A stretch of DNA of 64,000 bases, from assembly GCA_050747245.1 (NCBI GenBank), contig JBOGNO010000005.1, positions 1-64,000 of the forward strand, written 5' to 3'. Of this stretch, positions 34,901 through 43,426 are shown one piece after another. A program made the translations under genes and the position numbers. The stretch's first letter is position 1. Every line of letters starts with the position of its first letter. The notes below the pieces were generated by a model. That model was not told the DNA's origin. It ran no database searches and saw only the letters and a program-made list of their open reading frames with translations. This DNA comes from JBOGNO01 sp050747245 (GTDB lineage: Bacteria > Acidobacteriota > Terriglobia > Acidiferrales > UBA7541).

Positions 34901-34958
34901 GTCGGAGCTTCAGCTCCGACAAAAGCTGCGCCTTTACATCAGGGGTTTTAACCCCTGA
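34901..34958. other. two adjacent perfect hairpins
   Basis: GTCGGAGC-TTCA-GCTCCGAC (34901-34920) and TCAGGGGTT-TT-AACCCCTGA (34939-34958) are perfect palindromes 18 bases apart between two minus-strand genes. Neither has a full T-run. They may slow transcription, act as RNA-processing sites or be small repeats. Confidence 0.45.
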
Positions 34959-34987
34959 GCAAAAGTTTCACACTTTCCTGCAACCTG

Positions 34988-35608
34988 TCAGATCCAAAGA
35001 TACGCGCCCGATTCGCCGTATGGCGCGTTCATGTAATAGACATTCGCTTCCGGAATTTTTTCCAGTGCGCGGCAGAATTCCTTCGCTCCGTGCGCCGCGC
35101 AAAGATTTTTTCCGCGCGACAATTGTATGCGCCCCGCTTCGTCGAGGCTTCCCACTTCTTCGCGCGGAAACCACAGCCATCCGGCGCGCGCGCTGCACTT
35201 CTCGCAATCTTGCGGAGCTTGGCCGAGCCGCTTCGCGATCGCCGCGGAAATTTCCGGCAGCAGTCCTGCAGCCTCGAAATCCTCGCGCGCCACAAAAAAA
35301 TATTGCGAAAAACTTTCCGCGTCCGGCTCGAACGCAACCACGCGCCCGGAAAATTGCGCCAGTTCCTCGCGCAGCAGCCCCAGCAAGCATTCGCGGCACA
35401 GCGAAACTTCCGGCCGCACCGCTTCTCGTTGCGCCCGCGATTTGCCCCGGAGGTACAGCGTGTCCGGAATGAACGTCGCCATCCACGCGGCGCCGGAATC
35501 CAGGTGCTCGCATTCCGCGGGAACGCCCTTCAGCCACGCCCACCAGTTGCGGCTGCGCGGCAGAAACCGGATTTGCGGATACGCTTCGTTGAGCGCCACG
35601 CGACTCAT
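34988..35608 (-). CDS. hypothetical protein with cysteine pairs
   Basis: A 206-residue soluble protein. It contains two CxxC-like pairs ('LCRECLLG' about residue 71 and 'CEKCSARAGW' about 136) and a further Cys/His ('LCAAHG'), so it may bind a metal such as zinc. A 'SFSQYFFVAREDFEAAGL' segment and aromatic-rich ends are otherwise unremarkable. No family was recognised. It is divergent from the peroxiredoxin gene with about 170 bases between. Confidence 0.7.
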   Translation of the reverse strand: MSRVALNEAYPQIRFLPRSRNWWAWLKGVPAECEHLDSGAAWMATFIPDTLYLRGKSRAQREAVRPEVSLCRECLLGLLREELAQFSGRVVAFEPDAESFSQYFFVAREDFEAAGLLPEISAAIAKRLGQAPQDCEKCSARAGWLWFPREEVGSLDEAGRIQLSRGKNLCAAHGAKEFCRALEKIPEANVYYMNAPYGESGAYLWI

Positions 35609-35778
35609 GCCGTCCCCCGGAAACTTGCTTATGTTAGCAGAAATTTCTCGCGAATTTCCCTGCGCGCGGCTGCTGCGGGCGTTTGTAACCCTCGGCGCGT
35701 TTCGCTATGATAAATGGCCGCAGAGAATCGAATTCGAAACTTTCCGGATTTATCGGAAAACATTCTTCAGGAGGAAAA

Positions 35779-36252
35779 ATGACCATCGCAACCGGAACCG
35801 CCGCGCCGGAATTCACGCTGAAAGATCAGAATCAAAAAGAAATCAAGCTGAGCGACCTGCGCGGGAAAAACGTCGTCCTCATGTTCTACCCTCTCGATTG
35901 GAGCCCGGTGTGCACCAACGAGCACGTCTGCTTCGTGAACGACATGAAACGCTTCGAGCAGCTCGACGCCACCGTCCTGGGAATTTCCGTGGATAGCGTC
36001 TGGTCGCACAAAGCCTTCGCCGACAAAATGGGAATTCACTATTCGCTGCTTGCGGATTTTCAGCCGCGCGGCGCCGTCGCGGAAAAATTCGGAGTGTATC
36101 TCGCCGACAAGGGCATCACCGGCCGCGCCGTGGCCATCGTCGATCGCGGCGGAAAAATCGCCTGGTTCAAGCAGTACGACATTCCCGTCGTGCCGGACAT
36201 TCAGGAGATTGTCGCCGCGCTTTCGAACGTGAAGGCCGCTGCCGCGCACTAG
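35779..36252 (+). CDS. peroxiredoxin (AhpE/Prx-like)
   Basis: Starting at the ATG after AGGAGG (35770-35775) gives 157 residues. The thioredoxin-fold order is intact: 'APEFTLKDQNQKEIKLSDL', 'VVLMFYPLDWSPVCTNE' with the peroxidatic Cys near residue 46, 'VLGISVDS' and 'GRAVAIVDRGG'. A second Cys lies six residues after the first. It reduces hydroperoxides in the cytosol with thiol donors. The upstream in-frame extension to 35707 lacks a ribosome site and is rejected. Confidence 0.93.
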   Translation: MTIATGTAAPEFTLKDQNQKEIKLSDLRGKNVVLMFYPLDWSPVCTNEHVCFVNDMKRFEQLDATVLGISVDSVWSHKAFADKMGIHYSLLADFQPRGAVAEKFGVYLADKGITGRAVAIVDRGGKIAWFKQYDIPVVPDIQEIVAALSNVKAAAAH

Positions 36253-36291
36253 CGCGCGAATAATTCTTCGCCGCGCGAAGAATGTTTCGCG

Positions 36292-36720
36292 CTACGGCGC
36301 GCTGGCCGACGGCGTTTTCGAAAATGTGCGCAAGTAATTCACGAGCGCCCAGCGCTGCTCTTCCGCCAGCCGGGTTTTGAACGCCGGCATCGACCCATGC
36401 CCCTCGCTGATCTTCCAGAAAATTTCTCCGTCCGTCATCGCGTTCATCTGCGCGGTCTTCGTAAAATCGGTGGGACGCGACCAGGTGTTCTTGGACTTCG
36501 GCCCGTCGCCTCTTCCAGAATCGCCGTGGCACCGCGCGCAACGATCCTCATAATCCAGGCGCGCCTGCGCGAGCGTCGCCTCCGTCGCCGGAACGGGATT
36601 GGCGAGTTTCATCGCCGAAGCGGGAACGCTCCATCCCCCGGTCCACTGCATCACCGCCCAGCCGATGACCACGGCCGTGAGCAGCAAAATCAAAACGGGT
36701 TTCCAGGCAATTTTCTTCAA
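36292..36720 (-). CDS. membrane-anchored cytochrome c
   Basis: A TTG start at 36720 following GAGGA gives 142 residues; a longer form starting at 36744 is possible. One N-terminal membrane helix (about residues 5-25) anchors a single haem domain with CxxCH in 'DRCARCHGDSGRGDG' and the Met ligand in 'GHGSMPAF'. It is the type of small cytochrome found in soil Acidobacteriota respiratory chains. It carries electrons in the periplasm; partner oxidases are not in the window. Confidence 0.9.
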   Translation of the reverse strand: MKKIAWKPVLILLLTAVVIGWAVMQWTGGWSVPASAMKLANPVPATEATLAQARLDYEDRCARCHGDSGRGDGPKSKNTWSRPTDFTKTAQMNAMTDGEIFWKISEGHGSMPAFKTRLAEEQRWALVNYLRTFSKTPSASAP

Positions 36721-36766
36721 GAGGAAAAATTCCTCAGCAATCAAAGACGCAATTATTTTACACGTG

Positions 36767-37054
36767 TTAGCGAGCGGCCTGGAGAGCGCGAATCACAGAA
36801 ATCAAGACCAGCAGCATCATAATCACGACATAAACGCGAAGCCCCCACAGCAGGAGGCGAGCTCGCAGTGAGATCGTTCGCCGTCCAAAATACGTTTGCC
36901 TCTTGGCCGCAACTACCTGGTCCGCTTCCAGCAACGAAAGCACGACGCGCGGGTCCTTTAAATCCGGATGTCGCGCGGCTACGCTCGAAGCTTCGTCCGG
37001 GTTTTGCACCTGGTCGTCCCGATTGGGATTTGTTCCATCCTTCATCGGCGCCAT
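36767..37054 (-). CDS. small single-helix membrane protein
   Basis: A 95-residue protein: a hydrophilic N-terminal 65 residues ('HPDLKDPRVVLSLLEADQVV') and one C-terminal membrane helix ('VYVVIMMLLVLISVI'). It sits upstream of the cytochrome c gene on the same strand and downstream of the NRAMP gene, so it may be in one transcript with either. Function unknown. Confidence 0.65.
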   Translation of the reverse strand: MAPMKDGTNPNRDDQVQNPDEASSVAARHPDLKDPRVVLSLLEADQVVAAKRQTYFGRRTISLRARLLLWGLRVYVVIMMLLVLISVIRALQAAR

Positions 37055-37142
37055 TCCGTTTTTATCTTTTCTTGCACCTAGCGCAATTTTTCACGCGAAC
37101 AGGCGGGTAATTCACCGCCACGCCCTGAGATTCTCATCGAGG

Positions 37143-38579
37143 CTAGCCGCCCAGCCATTTCGGGAAAACGGTCGCCAGGCCGAAACCGATTCCCGCAAGG
37201 ACCAAAAGCACCGTGACCGTTATTCCCGCCACATTCGCCCAGAAACCGTTCACGTGCTCCGCCATCACCTCGCGGTCGTTTACCAGCAAGAGTAAAAAGG
37301 CCAGCGCCGGCGGCATCGCCAGCACCGCAATCACGTTCACCGTCAGCACCACGAGCTCGAGCGGAAAAGTGGGAACCAGCACGAGAGCTGCAGCCGCGCT
37401 CGCCGAGCCCGCGAGGATCAGGTAAAACGGCCACGCCTCGCGCAACGGCCGATTGAGACTGTGCCCTGTCTCGAGGACTTCTCCAAATGCGTAGGCCGAT
37501 GAAGTGGAAATCGTAATCGCCGCAACGATTCCCGCTTCGAAGATGCCAAGAGCGAAAAGTGCTGCGCCCACGTGGCCGATCCATGGCTCAAGCGCCTGCG
37601 CGAACTGAGCCCCCTGGAAATCTGTGGCGTTGATCCCGTGCCGGGAGAGCGGCGCCGTCGCAAGAATCGCAGCGATGGCAAAAACCGCGGCGAACACGGC
37701 TCCTAGAAGCGTATCCAATCGCCCGGCGTTGATGTCGCGCGGCTGCATTCCCTTATCGACCACGGCGCTCTGCTGAAAGAAAACCATCCACGGCGTCACG
37801 GTCGCGCCGACGGTCGCGAGGAGAAGCACGAGAATCTCATACGGGTTCCCCCTGGGCAGCGGCGACCACGTCGCGAACGCCCGCCCCGCGGCATGCCAGT
37901 CCGGACGCGCCAGGATCGCTGCGGGAATAAACAAGGCGTTGAAGACGGCGAGGTTCAGCGTGATTCGCTCCCAAGTCCAATAGCGTCCCGTCGTAATCGT
38001 GGCCAGAACTATGACGAGCGCTCCGCCCACGGCGACCGCCGGACGGATCCCGAAAAAGCCGAGCCCCGCGCGGACGCCGATAAATTCCGTGACGAGCGTC
38101 AGAAAATTCCCCAATACCAAATCGCCCATGGAGAAGAAGCCCCAGAATTTTCCGAACCGGTCGAAGATCAATTCCGCGTGCCCGCGATGCGTCACGGCTC
38201 CCAGCCGTACCGTCATTTCTTGCACGATAAAGCCCATCGCGAACGTCAGCAGAATAAAGGGCAGGAAGAATCCGACGCCAAAGCGGGCACCGTCTGCCGA
38301 GTAGGAAAGCATGCTCGGCGCGTCATTCTCGCCCAGAAACACGAGGATGCCCGGCCCGACAAGCAGCCAAAGCAAGCGAAAGCCGCCGAAGGCCTTTGCA
38401 TCGCGGCCTTGCCCTCGAGCCCGCGCGACTCGCCAGCGATCGCCCGCGCGGTCCACATCCTCATGCGTCAAAAGTCCCATCAATTCGGGCGCGGCTGCCG
38501 AAGCGGCGGCGGTTTGGGTGGTGGGATGCGCGGCGTGGGGCAGGGGAGCGGAATTATCCAGGAAGGGATCAGACTCCAT
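37143..38579 (-). CDS. NRAMP-family metal transporter, atypical
   Basis: A 478-residue protein with a hydrophilic N-terminal 65 residues and eleven or so membrane helices. The family order is clear, but the metal-coordinating motifs differ: the helix-1 DPGN is replaced by 'GENDAPSML' and the helix-6 MPH by 'TPWMVFFQQSA'. Similar departures occur in NRAMP relatives that move Mg2+ or other ions, so the substrate need not be Mn2+ or Fe2+. No metal-responsive regulator sits beside it. Confidence 0.85.
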   Translation of the reverse strand: MESDPFLDNSAPLPHAAHPTTQTAAASAAAPELMGLLTHEDVDRAGDRWRVARARGQGRDAKAFGGFRLLWLLVGPGILVFLGENDAPSMLSYSADGARFGVGFFLPFILLTFAMGFIVQEMTVRLGAVTHRGHAELIFDRFGKFWGFFSMGDLVLGNFLTLVTEFIGVRAGLGFFGIRPAVAVGGALVIVLATITTGRYWTWERITLNLAVFNALFIPAAILARPDWHAAGRAFATWSPLPRGNPYEILVLLLATVGATVTPWMVFFQQSAVVDKGMQPRDINAGRLDTLLGAVFAAVFAIAAILATAPLSRHGINATDFQGAQFAQALEPWIGHVGAALFALGIFEAGIVAAITISTSSAYAFGEVLETGHSLNRPLREAWPFYLILAGSASAAAALVLVPTFPLELVVLTVNVIAVLAMPPALAFLLLLVNDREVMAEHVNGFWANVAGITVTVLLVLAGIGFGLATVFPKWLGG

Positions 38580-38763
38580 GGTTTACCGGGATAAACATCC
38601 TATATAAACTACGCTTAACTAAAAATATCGTCAAGGCGTTTGCGGCGTATTTTTTCCAGATCCGAATCAGCATCGTCTCCGCGCAAAGGCACGGCTCAAG
38701 CGCTGAGATTCCCCGCCCGGATTTGCTATAGTGGAGTTTGCAGAACGAAACCGGGAGGCATTC

Positions 38764-39066
38764 ATGGCCGAAGCGGCAAAACCACAGCAGAACGTGCAGA
38801 TCAAAGCGGATGAGAAAGAGCTGCAGGGGCACTATTCGAATCTGGTGATGATTCATCACAATGCCGAAGAGTTCACGCTCAATTTCATCTACGTTTTCCC
38901 CACTGTGCCGCAGGGCAAGCTGCTTTCGAGTTGCATTGTGAGCCCCGGCCACGCCAAGCGCTTGTCTCGCGCGCTCCTGGAAAACATCAGCCGGTACGAA
39001 GCGCAGTTCGGCACTATCGCGGAAACAGGTCCGGTCCCCGAGCCGACCGTGGGGTTTGTGCAGTAG
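38764..39066 (+). CDS. DUF3467 protein
   Basis: The ATG after GGGAGG gives 100 residues. The pattern 'YSNLVMIHHNAEEFTLNFIYVFP' and 'RVIVSPGHAKRLSRALLENI'-like helix is that of DUF3467, small proteins of unknown role widespread in bacteria. It is divergent from the NRAMP gene. Confidence 0.85.
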   Translation: MAEAAKPQQNVQIKADEKELQGHYSNLVMIHHNAEEFTLNFIYVFPTVPQGKLLSSCIVSPGHAKRLSRALLENISRYEAQFGTIAETGPVPEPTVGFVQ

Positions 39067-39155
39067 CAGCGCTGCCTCGAGCGCGCGCCCGCAGCCAATC
39101 CGGAAGCGCGGTCTGGCCGGCCAACCTCCCGCACCGGCCAAAGTCGCACTCTTAA

Positions 39156-39196
39156 CAAAAAGAAACAGCGCCGGCAGGGGGTTGCTGCCGGCGCTG
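39156..39196 (-). terminator. rho-independent terminator after PilZ gene
   Basis: A perfect 12-base stem CAGCGCCGGCAG/CTGCCGGCGCTG with a seven-base loop at 39166-39196. On the minus strand it is followed by TTTCTTTTTG (39165-39156), a classic terminator for the diguanylate cyclase-PilZ unit. Confidence 0.8.
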
Positions 39197-39256
39197 CGCG
39201 GGAATGTTAAGAGCGCGCCAGTTCCTGCTCTTTCCATTCCCTTCCGGGGGAAACCG

Positions 39257-39634
39257 TTATCTTTCAGAGCCTCCGTTGACCACCCAATCGCCCGCTGGCT
39301 CCAGGAACTCCAGCCCAATGGCATAGCCCGAGCCGGGCATCGATTGGCAATAGGCCACCCGCGCGACGGAACGGAACGCTCCGGTCAGCGTATTCAGGAA
39401 CAGCCGGTCGTTGGGAAACCATTTGCGCAGGCTGACAACCCGTGCGCCGCGGCTGCTCACATCCTGCGTGAACGTCGTTTCCAGCCCCGGCAGATGGGCA
39501 TGACCCGAAATTTGCACGCCGACCTCCATCGGTACGCGCGTTTCGATTCGAGGGACCGCGAATGTATTCGAGACTCCCAAGTTTCTCGGCACGTCACTTC
39601 CCCCAGTTAAATTCTGAATCTCTTCTACAAACAC
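39257..39634 (-). CDS. PilZ-domain c-di-GMP receptor
   Basis: A 125-residue protein starting with GTG at 39634. The c-di-GMP-binding residues are present: RxxxR in 'RIETRVP' (about residues 29-33) and DxSxxG in 'QDVSSRGARVV' (about 57-62). It overlaps the 3' end of the diguanylate cyclase gene by ten bases. Synthase and receptor are thus made together, which suggests local c-di-GMP signalling. The output target is not known. Confidence 0.88.
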   Translation of the reverse strand: MFVEEIQNLTGGSDVPRNLGVSNTFAVPRIETRVPMEVGVQISGHAHLPGLETTFTQDVSSRGARVVSLRKWFPNDRLFLNTLTGAFRSVARVAYCQSMPGSGYAIGLEFLEPAGDWVVNGGSER

Positions 39635-41016
39635 GCCGCGATGCTGGGCAGCCGCGAGAGGTGAGGCCGCTTCGCCTTCATGCCATACAGATCCCGGTCC
39701 GCTGAACCCAGCAACTTTTCGATCGTCGTGCCATCCTTCGGAAAAACAGCCACGCCTATGCTCACGGAAATCGGCGGCTCCTGGCCATCATTTGCCAGGC
39801 GCTCTTCGATGCGCCCCGCTACCTGCATGGCAGCTTCGGCACCGGCTTCGGGCAGAACCAGCGCGAATTCATCGCCGCCGTAGCGCGCGCCGGTATCCAC
39901 ACAACGCGAATGCGCGCGCAAAACATACCCGAGGCGTTTCAGTGCGCGGCTACCCACAAGATGTCCATGGCGATCGTTTACCTGTTTCAGGCCGTCGAGA
40001 TCCATCAGCAGCACGGCAAAAGGACGCCCCGACCTCCGCGAGCGGCGTATCTCAGTATCCATGGCATCTAGCAACCGGCGATAATTTCCCAATCCGGTCA
40101 GGTGATCAATCATGGCCATCTGGCTCACCTGCTCGAAGAGCCGCGAATTATCGAGCAGCGCTCCGCCGAGCACCACGGCGTAGCTGGCCACCTTCAACAA
40201 ATGGCCAAGAGCGAACGGCGCATCGAGGGCGTGCGCCGATTCCGCCATGGCCACATGGCAGGCCACGTTCATCGCCGCGGCTACCACCAGCGCCCGGTCG
40301 AGCGCGCTGTGCGCTCCCGTGAGCCGCCACCAATAGCCCACCGCCGCGCCCAGAAAGATCACCGCCGGCAAAAGATCCCACAGGCGCGGGACAAACGACG
40401 CCGGATGAATCCGCGGCGTGAAGGGAACCGCAAAGAAAATCACGCTGGTGAAGTATCCGACCCCAGCTACCAGCACGATGGCTGCGACAATTTCCTTTGC
40501 CGGTTCGCGCGAAACAGGTATGCGTTTTTCCACCACAATTGCGGCAACCAGCAAGACCGCGAGCAAAGTCCGGCTCACCATCCATGCCAGCGGAACCGTA
40601 TAGGAGCCGCTGCCTTCCGTGAATGCGAAACGGTAACTTGCGAAGCTCGACCCGGTTTCGATCAGCGCGGTCAGCACGAAGCCCAGCGCCAGTGTGAGCG
40701 ACAGCCGGTCGTGCGCCCCGCGAAAACGAATCAGGGAATTCGCGGCGTACGTGAATGCAAAGAGACTCCCGGCCATTTCGAGAAAGCTGATAAGCAGCGG
40801 ATCAGCGACGTAGGGCGTCTGGCGGAGACGCCAAACCATCAGGAAAAAGCCCGCGAACAAAATGCTCCAAACGAAAGCCCAGCGGAGATGGCGATTGCGA
40901 GGATTAAATTGGACGCGCGGAAGCACTTCTTCCCCCAGACGTGCAGGTACTAGTCCCCGCACGTTACGTGCATGCAAGAGGCCTAATTCAGGAAACAGTT
41001 CACCGCAATAAGGCAT
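39625..41016 (-). CDS. membrane diguanylate cyclase (GGDEF)
   Basis: A 463-residue protein. Residues about 45-285 hold seven or eight membrane helices forming a MASE-type sensor. The GGDEF domain (about 295-455) has the intact signature in 'RYGGDEFALVLPE' and an RxxD inhibitory site (R-C-V-D) just before it. It makes c-di-GMP from two GTP and is feedback-inhibited. The start at 41016 has no good ribosome site; translation could begin further in. It is co-transcribed with the PilZ gene. Confidence 0.9.
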   Translation of the reverse strand: MPYCGELFPELGLLHARNVRGLVPARLGEEVLPRVQFNPRNRHLRWAFVWSILFAGFFLMVWRLRQTPYVADPLLISFLEMAGSLFAFTYAANSLIRFRGAHDRLSLTLALGFVLTALIETGSSFASYRFAFTEGSGSYTVPLAWMVSRTLLAVLLVAAIVVEKRIPVSREPAKEIVAAIVLVAGVGYFTSVIFFAVPFTPRIHPASFVPRLWDLLPAVIFLGAAVGYWWRLTGAHSALDRALVVAAAMNVACHVAMAESAHALDAPFALGHLLKVASYAVVLGGALLDNSRLFEQVSQMAMIDHLTGLGNYRRLLDAMDTEIRRSRRSGRPFAVLLMDLDGLKQVNDRHGHLVGSRALKRLGYVLRAHSRCVDTGARYGGDEFALVLPEAGAEAAMQVAGRIEERLANDGQEPPISVSIGVAVFPKDGTTIEKLLGSADRDLYGMKAKRPHLSRLPSIAACL

Positions 41017-41167
41017 TTATTTGCAATCATTTGGCTGACGCTTGATTCCCCAGGACCTGAAGGTCACAACCAGCTTGAAACAGGGTGAGTCATAACGTAA
41101 CAGTCGAGGTCCATCTCTTCCTAGTACTAAAAGGGGAGAAAACTCATCTCGGCGTACCGCTTTATCT

Positions 41168-41398
41168 TCAAACCTTGGGCTTCGGAGGCGGCAATTCGCA
41201 GGCGACGACGGAACTCTCAAAGGGGAGCGTTTTGTGCGTGCCATCGCAGAATGGCTTATTGGCCGAATGGCCGCAACGGCAAAGGGAAATGGCTGTGCGC
41301 CCGGCGAGTCCGAACGCCCTTTCCTGAGCGTCACATATTTCAAACTCTCCCGTGACGAGCAGCGAACCGTTGTCTTTCACCAAAATTCTCGTCGTCAT
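41168..41398 (-). CDS. CDGSH iron-sulfur protein
   Basis: A 76-residue protein with the single [2Fe-2S] CDGSH motif 'CRCGHSANKPFCDGTH' (about residues 40-55), i.e. three Cys and one His ligand. GGAGGG precedes the ATG by six bases. Such small proteins carry or sense electrons in the cytosol. It sits immediately downstream of the moeZ gene, a sulfur-transfer operon, and may belong with it. Confidence 0.92.
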   Translation of the reverse strand: MTTRILVKDNGSLLVTGEFEICDAQERAFGLAGRTAISLCRCGHSANKPFCDGTHKTLPFESSVVACELPPPKPKV

Positions 41399-41445
41399 AT
41401 TTATCCCTCCGGATTCTTCGCAGAATTGTGAAGCTGCCGGCCCAG

Positions 41446-42645
41446 TCAGTATTTCGGGACCGCGGGATCCACTTCATCCGACCAAGCCAGGATTCCGCCC
41501 TTGAGGTTCCAGATTTTGCGGAAGCCGGCCTTGCGCAGAAACTCGGCCGCTTCGGCGGAGCGTTTTCCGCTGCGGCAGTGCGCGACGATCTCGCGGGAAC
41601 TGTCGAGCTCGCTCACGCGCCTCGGCAAATCACCGAGCGGGATGAGATAGCCCTTCAGATTGCAGATTTGATATTCGTGCGGCTCGCGAACGTCCAGGAT
41701 GAAGAGATCGTCATGGCAATCCAGACGCGCTTTCAATTCGCGCGGCGTCATTTCCGGGACGGTCGCGGCCGGCGCCGGAGCTTCCTCGCCGCGAATGCCG
41801 CAGAATTGCTCGTAGTCAATCAGTTTTGTGAGCGTGCGCTTTTCGCCGCACAGCGGGCATTCGGGGTTCTTGCGCAATTTCAATTCGCGGAAGCGCATCT
41901 TGAGCGCGTCAAAAAGCAGCAACCGCCCGACGAGCGGCTCGCCCGTGCCCAGAATCAGCTTGATGACTTCCATCGCCTGAAGCGCGCCGACGATGCCCGG
42001 CAAAACGCCCAGTACGCCGCCTTCGGCGCACGAGGGCACCAGTCCCGGCGGAGGCGGTTCGGTGAAGAGGCAGCGATAGCAGGGCCCGCCCGGAAATCCG
42101 AAAACGCTTACCTGCCCTTCGAAGCGGAAAATCGAGCCGTACACATTCGGCTTGCCGCTCAAGACGCAGGCGTCGTTCACCAGGTAGCGCGTGGGGAAAT
42201 TGTCCGTGCCATCCGCCACCAGGTCGTAGTCCTTCAGAATCTCGAGAGCATTTTCGCTGGTGAGTCGCGTCTCGTATCTCTCGAAATCAATCTCCGGATT
42301 CAAATTGGAGAGGCGCTCTGCCGCCGCATCCAGCTTCGGCCGACCGACGTCGCTCGTGCCGAACATCACTTGCCTCTGCAAATTCGTGAAATCTACCACG
42401 TCGAAATCCACCAGCCCGATTTTCCCGATGCCCGCCGCGGCAAGATAGAGTCCGAGCGGCGCGCCCAGCCCGCCCGTGCCGACAAGCAGCACTTTCGCGC
42501 GCTTCAGCTTTAGCTGACCCTCCATGCCCACTTCCGGCATGATCAGGTGGCGGCTGTAGCGCAGGATTTCCTCATTGGAGAGCGTCGGTTCGCCGGCTTT
42601 CGCCGTTGATGCATTCCCGCTCACAGGTTTTGTAGCCATGTTCAC
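41446..42645 (-). CDS. moeZ: ThiF/MoeB-type adenylyltransferase with rhodanese domain (MoeZ-like)
   Basis: A 399-residue protein. The E1-like domain has the ATP-binding 'LLVGTGGLGAPLGLYL' (about residues 53-68), 'LVDFDVVDFTNLQRQ', the zinc cysteines 'CPLCG', and a C-terminal rhodanese domain with active Cys in 'IVAHCRSGKRS'. It adenylates and then thiocarboxylates a ubiquitin-like carrier. The GTG start overlaps the stop of the cysO-like gene (GTGA), so carrier and activating enzyme are coupled. It completes a four-gene thiocarboxylate operon. Confidence 0.93.
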   Translation of the reverse strand: MNMATKPVSGNASTAKAGEPTLSNEEILRYSRHLIMPEVGMEGQLKLKRAKVLLVGTGGLGAPLGLYLAAAGIGKIGLVDFDVVDFTNLQRQVMFGTSDVGRPKLDAAAERLSNLNPEIDFERYETRLTSENALEILKDYDLVADGTDNFPTRYLVNDACVLSGKPNVYGSIFRFEGQVSVFGFPGGPCYRCLFTEPPPPGLVPSCAEGGVLGVLPGIVGALQAMEVIKLILGTGEPLVGRLLLFDALKMRFRELKLRKNPECPLCGEKRTLTKLIDYEQFCGIRGEEAPAPAATVPEMTPRELKARLDCHDDLFILDVREPHEYQICNLKGYLIPLGDLPRRVSELDSSREIVAHCRSGKRSAEAAEFLRKAGFRKIWNLKGGILAWSDEVDPAVPKY

Positions 42646-42944
42646 AATCTTCCTGCGGCCGAAGCGCCCGCTCCGCCCGCAATTGAAGGAATGATGCTGA
42701 TGGTATCGCCTTCGCGCGTGGCCGTCTTTTCTTTTTGCAAAAACCGGATGTCTTCGTCGTTCAGGTACACGTTCACGAAGCTACGCAAGCGGCCGTCTTC
42801 CGAGTAGAGATGCTTGCGCAGCTCTTCGAATTGCGAAGAGAGCGCCTGCAGCGCTTCCCCCACCGTTCCCGCTTGCAGTTCGACGCTCTCGCGCCGGCCG
42901 GCATACGGCCGCAGAGGCGTCGGGATAATTACTTTCACCGCCAT
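42642..42944 (-). CDS. cysO: CysO/MoaD-like sulfur carrier with C-terminal extension
   Basis: The ATG at 42944 follows GAGGAGG and gives 100 residues; a start at 42989 would add 15 without ribosome-site support. It is a ubiquitin-like sulfur carrier ('VKVIIPTPLRPYAGR', 'FVNVYLNDEDIRFL', 'GDTISIIPSIAGG'). The Gly-Gly that normally ends these proteins is followed by nine more residues (AGASAAGRL). Thiocarboxylation needs a free Gly-Gly end, so the tail must be removed first, most simply by the JAMM protease encoded next to it. Confidence 0.88.
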   Translation of the reverse strand: MAVKVIIPTPLRPYAGRRESVELQAGTVGEALQALSSQFEELRKHLYSEDGRLRSFVNVYLNDEDIRFLQKEKTATREGDTISIIPSIAGGAGASAAGRL

Positions 42945-42985
42945 GCTTCTTCCTCCTCGAACTCGGCGCCTTGATGGGTCGCCGG

Positions 42986-43426
42986 TCAAAATGTTGCGCC
43001 GCTCGCGAGCGAAATTTCTTCTGGCGCAAACGCCGAACGGTCCTCAGACAGACGCCAGGAAAATATTTCGCGCGCTTCGCGATTCACGACGCTCACAATA
43101 ATGTAGCTGAACCACGGCCAGGCATGCTCGCGATCGTATTCGCTCGGCCGCGCCGGCGAATCGGGATGCGAATGGTACCAGCCAATGAGATCCCATCCCT
43201 TCTCCCGCGCCGCGTTTTCCGCGCCGCGCACGTCTTCCGGCGTCAGCGAAAAACGATTTTGCGGCGAATCCGCGCGGCGGTTGATGAGCGGCAGCAGTCC
43301 CAAAACTTCGCGGCCCTCCGCATCTTCGCGCCCCAGCAGCGCGCCGCAACATTCGTTCGGATACGTCTCCGCGCCGTGCGCGCGAATGCCCCGCGCGATC
43401 TCCTCGGAAATTTTCAGCGGCGCCAC
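42986..43426 (-). CDS. mec: JAMM/Mov34 metalloprotease (Mec-like)
   Basis: A 146-residue protein starting with GTG immediately after the cysM stop. The JAMM zinc motif is complete: Glu in 'YPNECCGALLG' and HxHx7SxxD in 'WYHSHPDSPARPSEYDREH'. In Mycobacterium tuberculosis the like protein Mec+ releases cysteine from CysO. Here it may have a second task: trimming the CysO C-terminal tail. Confidence 0.93.
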   Translation of the reverse strand: MAPLKISEEIARGIRAHGAETYPNECCGALLGREDAEGREVLGLLPLINRRADSPQNRFSLTPEDVRGAENAAREKGWDLIGWYHSHPDSPARPSEYDREHAWPWFSYIIVSVVNREAREIFSWRLSEDRSAFAPEEISLASGATF

